A stretch of DNA of 64,000 nt, taken from Actinopolymorpha rutila (GTDB taxonomy: Bacteria > Actinomycetota > Actinomycetes > Propionibacteriales > Actinopolymorphaceae). The stretch covers positions 5,642,001 through 5,706,000 of the forward strand of contig NZ_JACBZH010000001.1 of NCBI RefSeq assembly GCF_013407855.1. The letters are read 5' to 3'. A program made the position numbers and the translations under genes. Below, one piece after another: positions 60,287 through 64,000 of the stretch. Numbering within the stretch: position 1 is the first letter of the stretch; each line of letters opens with the position of its first letter. The notes below the pieces were generated by a model. It worked only from the letters and a program-made list of their open reading frames with translations. It searched no databases and had not been told where the DNA came from.

Positions 60287-62062
60287 TCAGCTCGCGGTGG
60301 CGTTGATCCGGAGGGGGATGGAGTGCGTGGCGTCGGCGCCAGTCACCTGAACGTCCGCGTGGTAGGCGATGTCCGTCGCGGCTGAGGTGGCCGAGATCTC
60401 CCAGGCCGCGCTGGCCACGCCGCCGGTCTCCAAGTCCGCGAACTCCTTCGCGCCGGAGACAAGCCGCACCTGCCAGTCACCGGGGAGGCCGATCAGCCGC
60501 ACAACCCCGCTCACCGCGGCCGGCGTGGTGTTCACCAGGCGGGCGGTGGCGGTGAACGTCGACCCGACGGTGACGCTCGGCGCGCTCGCGGCCAACCCCA
60601 GCCACGGCACCCTCGCATCGCCGGCATCGACGAGGGTGTGGGCGACGGCGACGCCGGGGGCAAGCCGCACCGTCTCAGTCAGCAGCCCGGCGTGCCCGTC
60701 GACGCGTCGCGCCGCGACGACCTGCCCGGACGTACCACTCACCATCGACACCACAAGGATTCGGTCACGCCCGTCGCCCGGAAGCTCCATCGTGAACCGG
60801 GTCGGCTGAGATCCGTCCGCGAGGGCCGGGTCACGCCAGTACACGACGCTGACGCCGCGGCCGTCCTCGTCGCGGGTCGCCACCACGTGCTCCCCACGGG
60901 ACCGGGCGCCTTGCGTCCAGACGCGCAGAGTCTCGCCTCGGACGTCGCGGAATAACCAGTAGGGCCAGTAGTTGCGGTCGAACACCGAGCCGTCGCGGCG
61001 GACCAGCCCGAAGGTGTAGGTGCCCTCGCGATACTCCAGCAACGTGAACTGGTGCCAGCCAAGCAGGTGGCCGCTGTTCTCGATGAGGGAAAACTGCCGG
61101 CCCAACAGGTCCTGCACCTTGAGCGCGGCGGAGTCGAAGAACGACTCCGACTCTGTCACCATCAGCTTCGGGTCCGCCTTGGTGGTGTGGTCGCGGATGT
61201 AGGACTCCCACAGCCGCAGGTCCGCGACGACCTTGGCTGGGGTGTCGCCGTAGGAGTGGTAGACGAAGAAGTCCATGTGCTCGCCGGCCGCGTCGATGAA
61301 CGCCTTGCCGTAGTCGTAATAGCCCTCGATCCCCGGTGAGAACACCGGCCCGCCGACGAGCACTCCCGGGAACCGCGCATGGATGAGGTCCGCGGTGATC
61401 CGAAACAGCTCGAAGTACTCCTCGTCACTGCCGAGCCAGAACTGTTCCAGGTTCGGTTCGTTCCACACCTCGACATAGCGGACGCGCAGCCGGTAGTCGG
61501 GGTCGGTGCCCTCTCCGTTGAAGTGTGAGACGACGTTCGCCACGATGTCGGCCCACGCCCTCGGATCGGTCGGCGCCTCGTTCAACGCTCCGGTCTGGGT
61601 GAGCCAGCCGGTGTTGTACGCGCACAGCAGTACCGGCTCCATGCCCAGACCATCGACGTGGTTGACATAGGCGTCGCCGGTGTTGTCAACGAACCGGAGC
61701 ATCTGGTCGGGACGGAACTCTCCCCGCGCCGGTGAGGCCTGGTTCATCATGACCTCGATCCGGGCCTGCGTTCCTACCGGGTTGAGCTGCCGGTAGCTGT
61801 CCAACGCCAGGGCCGACCCGTCGAGCTTCAGCTGGGCGTAGCCGGTGCAGCTGAACAGGGCTCGGTTGAACGCGCCCGTCACCACCCTGGTATCGACATC
61901 GACCGTACGCACCGAACTCGACGCCTGGGCGCTCACACCCCCCAACGCCGGGAGCGCGGCCCCCACCGTGGCGACACCTGACAGCTGCAACACCCTCCGC
62001 CGCGGCAACGCGGCTCCGGCCCCACCCTGTGCGTGCGGGCGAACCTCAGGCGGGTGCGACAT
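60287..62062 (-). CDS. GH39-like secreted glycosidase
   Basis: 591 aa from ATG 62062, behind GGAGGTGGCGG. Twin-Arg-like signal RRRVLQLSGVATVGAALPAL. The TIM barrel (~45-400) has acid/base VRYVEVWNEPNLEQFW (Glu near 200) and nucleophile KLMVTESESFF (Glu near 304), spaced as in clan GH-A families such as GH39 (beta-xylosidase, alpha-L-iduronidase). A C-terminal NEW3-like sandwich follows (VTVGSTFTATARLVNTTPAA). A second in-frame start 36 nt upstream (62098) has an identical ribosome site. It belongs to the secreted carbohydrate-active set. The substrate is not determined. Confidence 0.87.
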   Translation of the reverse strand: MSHPPEVRPHAQGGAGAALPRRRVLQLSGVATVGAALPALGGVSAQASSSVRTVDVDTRVVTGAFNRALFSCTGYAQLKLDGSALALDSYRQLNPVGTQARIEVMMNQASPARGEFRPDQMLRFVDNTGDAYVNHVDGLGMEPVLLCAYNTGWLTQTGALNEAPTDPRAWADIVANVVSHFNGEGTDPDYRLRVRYVEVWNEPNLEQFWLGSDEEYFELFRITADLIHARFPGVLVGGPVFSPGIEGYYDYGKAFIDAAGEHMDFFVYHSYGDTPAKVVADLRLWESYIRDHTTKADPKLMVTESESFFDSAALKVQDLLGRQFSLIENSGHLLGWHQFTLLEYREGTYTFGLVRRDGSVFDRNYWPYWLFRDVRGETLRVWTQGARSRGEHVVATRDEDGRGVSVVYWRDPALADGSQPTRFTMELPGDGRDRILVVSMVSGTSGQVVAARRVDGHAGLLTETVRLAPGVAVAHTLVDAGDARVPWLGLAASAPSVTVGSTFTATARLVNTTPAAVSGVVRLIGLPGDWQVRLVSGAKEFADLETGGVASAAWEISATSAATDIAYHADVQVTGADATHSIPLRINATAS

Positions 62063-62116
62063 CCGCCACCTCCATCTGTCCTCAGGAGGGTGCGACATCC
62101 GCCACCTCCATCTGTC
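62055..62116. repeat. 36-bp tandem duplication of ribosome site and start codon
   Basis: TGCGACATCCGCCACCTCCA followed by TCTGTC begins at 62055 and again at 62091. On the minus strand each copy supplies GGAGGTGGCGG plus ATG TCG CAC. The period is 12 codons, so both starts are in frame with the GH39-like gene. Confidence 0.95.
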
Positions 62117-62455
62117 GTTGGTCGATGAGGACTGCGCGGCCCAAGTGTCACCAAGCGTAGTGCCGTGACTGGACGAGGTGACGGCCAAGTACGGACCAGT
62201 CCCGCGCCGTCGACGCTGTCTCTCACCTACGCTCCACAGTTTGAGAGCGCGGAGGTGGTCACGTGACCGGTACGCACGCCAACCTGTCCCCACCGGCCGC
62301 CGCCTCACCCTCCGCTCTACGAAGCTCAACCGGTCACCATCCCGGTCGAGCCCGCGGAGCCCGCGCGGCCGGGGCTGCACTCGATCTGAGCATGGAGCGC
62401 TGAGAACGCGGCCTTGAACTTGCCGACCTGATCCCGCGCACCCCCTCCGCACCAT

Positions 62456-62545
62456 CGGCCTTCGACGTTGCGTCGGGCGACCGCCTGCCCTTCCGATTGT
62501 TACCTGACCTCTGGGTGGGGTGCTCGGCCGTCGGCGCTCAGCTCG
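62456..62545. promoter_or_regulatory. Short spacer before the GH39-like gene leader
   Basis: Between the solute-binding protein stop (62546) and the GH39-like leader (62117) there are ~430 bp including this spacer. No gene is supported. The region 62117-62455 is open on the minus strand upstream of the start, but its product is Arg/Ser-rich and unlike any GH39 N-terminus. It must contain either a promoter for the GH39-like gene or read-through from the transporter gene. Confidence 0.3.
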
Positions 62546-64000
62546 TCACTTGCATTTCTGGAGTGCGTCCTGGAACTCCTTGCGAGCCTGGTCGCCGCCC
62601 TGGCGCTTCCAGGTCTTGATGACCTCGTCGAGGTGGGACATCGGCTGGGCGCCCGTCGCGATCCGGTTGAACGCGTCCTGCTCCATCTTCACCAGGCTCG
62701 CCGCGTTTTGCACCCACGCCGGCGAGTAGAGGCCCTGGGTCGGGTCCGCCGTCGCGCCGTCGAGTGACTCCTCCTGCCAGTGCTGCATCCGCTCGGCCTC
62801 GCCGGGCTGGTTGGCGTAGAAGTAGTTGATCTCACCCGGGCCGCACAGGTAGTTGATGCCGTTCGCCCAGTTCTGGTTGCCGTTGGACACCGCGACCGGC
62901 GCGCCCTTCACGTAGTTGAACATCTTGCCCTCGATGCCCTTGTACATGAAGGTGAACTCCTCGCTGCCGAAAGGAGCCGCCCAGTACTCCATGATGTGGA
63001 TCAGTTCGACGATCTTCTTCTCGTCCTTGACGGACGACGGGATACCGCCGAAGCCGTAGCTCGCCGTCCCGATCGCCATCGCGGGCTTCCCGCCGTCGTG
63101 ACCTGGCGGCAGCCACGGTTGGGGGTTCGCCTTCGGGTTGTTCTGCCTCGTCTGGGTGTAGTCGGTGTTCGGCTGGTTGCCGAAGAAGCCCCACCCACCC
63201 TGCGTGAAGAACCCCGTCCGTCCACCATGGAGGAGGTCCTGGTTCTGGTTCAGCGTCAGGGTCAGCGCGTCGGGATGGATCGCGCCCTTCTTCCAGAGCT
63301 TGTTGGTGAATTCCAGCGCCGCCCTGTACTCCTCGGTCTCGAAGTCCTTCTGCAGGGTGCCGTCCTTGCCGAGCCGCCAGTTGTTCGGAGCGCGGAACAT
63401 TCCCATCCACATGCTCTGGCGCAACCCGTCCAGGCCGTAGGTGTTCCTCTTCCCGTCACCGTTGGGGTCCTGGGTGGCGAAGGCGACGAACATTTTCAGC
63501 ACTTCGTCGGCATTCTTAGGGTTGTCCACGCCGAGCTTCTCGGCCCAGTCCTTGCGGTACATGCCGAGCTGCCCGTTGACGGCCTGGATCGGATACGGGA
63601 CGCCGTAGAGCTTGCCCTGGAACGAACTGCCCTGCCACGTCAGCGGCGGGATCCGCTGCAGGTTGGGGAAGTCCTTGAGCCCGTCACCGCTGAGGTACTG
63701 CGTCAGGTCGTGGAACGCGCCCTGGGCGATGAACTTCTGGAAGCCGGCACCGTTGTACTGGCCGTTCTGGTTGAAGTTGATGTAGGTGATGTCCGGGAAG
63801 TTGCCGCTCGCGGCCAGGGTCAGCAGCTTCGTGGCGTAGTCCGGCGACGGCGCGAGAGTTGGTTGCAACTTGACGTTGAGTCGCTTGTTCAGCTCCTGCC
63901 ACCACGGGTTCTTGCCCAGCCCTGGCGGCGGCGAGCTGAAGAGGATCTGGAACGTGGACACCGTGCCGCCCTTGCCGGGGGGCTCCGGCATCGTGACGTA
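62546..64000 (-). CDS. Extracellular sugar-binding lipoprotein of an LplA-type ABC transporter, 5' end outside window
   Basis: At least 484 codons. The frame is still open at the right edge (YVT before MPEPPGKGG), so the signal and lipobox lie outside. Family features: PDYATKLLTLAASGNFPDIT, FQGKLYGVPYPIQAVNGQLG, MYRKDWAEKLGVDNPKNADE, DPNGDGKRNTYGLDGL, HIMEYWAAPFGSEEFTFMYK, GIEGKMFNYVKGAP, C-terminal LDEVIKTWKRQGGDQARKEF. These long solute-binding proteins work with LplB/LplC permeases for oligosaccharides. A decayed LplC-type fragment lies at 53241. The intact permeases would be expected just right of the window. Confidence 0.9.
   Translation of the reverse strand, partial: YVTMPEPPGKGGTVSTFQILFSSPPPGLGKNPWWQELNKRLNVKLQPTLAPSPDYATKLLTLAASGNFPDITYINFNQNGQYNGAGFQKFIAQGAFHDLTQYLSGDGLKDFPNLQRIPPLTWQGSSFQGKLYGVPYPIQAVNGQLGMYRKDWAEKLGVDNPKNADEVLKMFVAFATQDPNGDGKRNTYGLDGLRQSMWMGMFRAPNNWRLGKDGTLQKDFETEEYRAALEFTNKLWKKGAIHPDALTLTLNQNQDLLHGGRTGFFTQGGWGFFGNQPNTDYTQTRQNNPKANPQPWLPPGHDGGKPAMAIGTASYGFGGIPSSVKDEKKIVELIHIMEYWAAPFGSEEFTFMYKGIEGKMFNYVKGAPVAVSNGNQNWANGINYLCGPGEINYFYANQPGEAERMQHWQEESLDGATADPTQGLYSPAWVQNAASLVKMEQDAFNRIATGAQPMSHLDEVIKTWKRQGGDQARKEFQDALQKCK

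Overview
The window is chromosomal DNA of a high-GC actinomycete. The evidence is about 70% G+C in the coding blocks, frequent GTG starts, strong AGGAGG-type ribosome sites, Tat signal peptides and actinobacterial-type proteins throughout. I cannot name the genus. No rRNA, tRNA or CRISPR array was seen.

Region 1 (1-22.9 kb) is an almost complete contractile injection system (extracellular CIS, Afp/PVC/MAC-like). It is one long minus-strand operon of about 18 genes, mostly joined by ATGA/GTGA overlaps. In transcription order it encodes: an Afp15-type AAA+ ATPase with a receiver-like N-terminus, an Afp16/DUF4255 terminator protein, a carboxypeptidase-regulatory-like protein, a 59-aa protein, the sheath, a first tube protein, an assembly-chaperone-like protein, a DUF6760 protein, a second tube protein, a repeat-bearing Pro-rich protein, a LysM-type Afp7 protein, a gp27-like hub, a gp5-like spike, a PAAR-like tip, a gp25 wedge, two baseplate J proteins (one 1646 aa with a beta-propeller-like insertion), a tail-protein-I wedge with a propeller-like N-terminus, and a Cys-rich protein that leaves the window. 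A divergent DUF4157 gene (HELTH motif) is the only visible candidate for a delivered or associated factor.

Region 2 (22.9-28.8 kb) holds debris (a broken alpha/beta hydrolase, a nucleotidyltransferase fragment, one copy of a dispersed repeat). It is followed by a small secreted repeat protein (98-aa unit duplicated at DNA level) and an OmpR/MprAB-type two-component system.

Region 3 (28.8-40.8 kb and 50.9-64 kb) is rich in secreted carbohydrate-active proteins: a discoidin/Ig-like/CBM5-12 glycosidase-like protein, two DUF4855 proteins, two GxGYxYP proteins, a twin pectate-lyase-3-fold protein, a GH39-like glycosidase, an LplA-type sugar-binding lipoprotein and a fragment of its permease class. 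A mannonate-dehydratase-like enzyme could handle uronate products. Together these look like an uncharacterised glycan (perhaps uronate-containing) utilisation island.

Region 4 (40.7-50.8 kb, again 52.8-58.3 kb) is a graveyard: truncated IS5, IS630 and IS3 elements, one complete IS3-family element inserted into an older IS3 remnant, and broken genes (SnoaL-like, DinB, metallo-beta-lactamase fold, GIY-YIG-like, AspBHI-like endonuclease, HTH/AbiEii-type toxin-antitoxin pairs, ABC permease). Intact genes within it include an SDR, a three-GAF sensor protein and a conserved hypothetical. A ~260-370 bp sequence occurs in three diverged copies, two of them near toxin-antitoxin or nucleotidyltransferase remnants.
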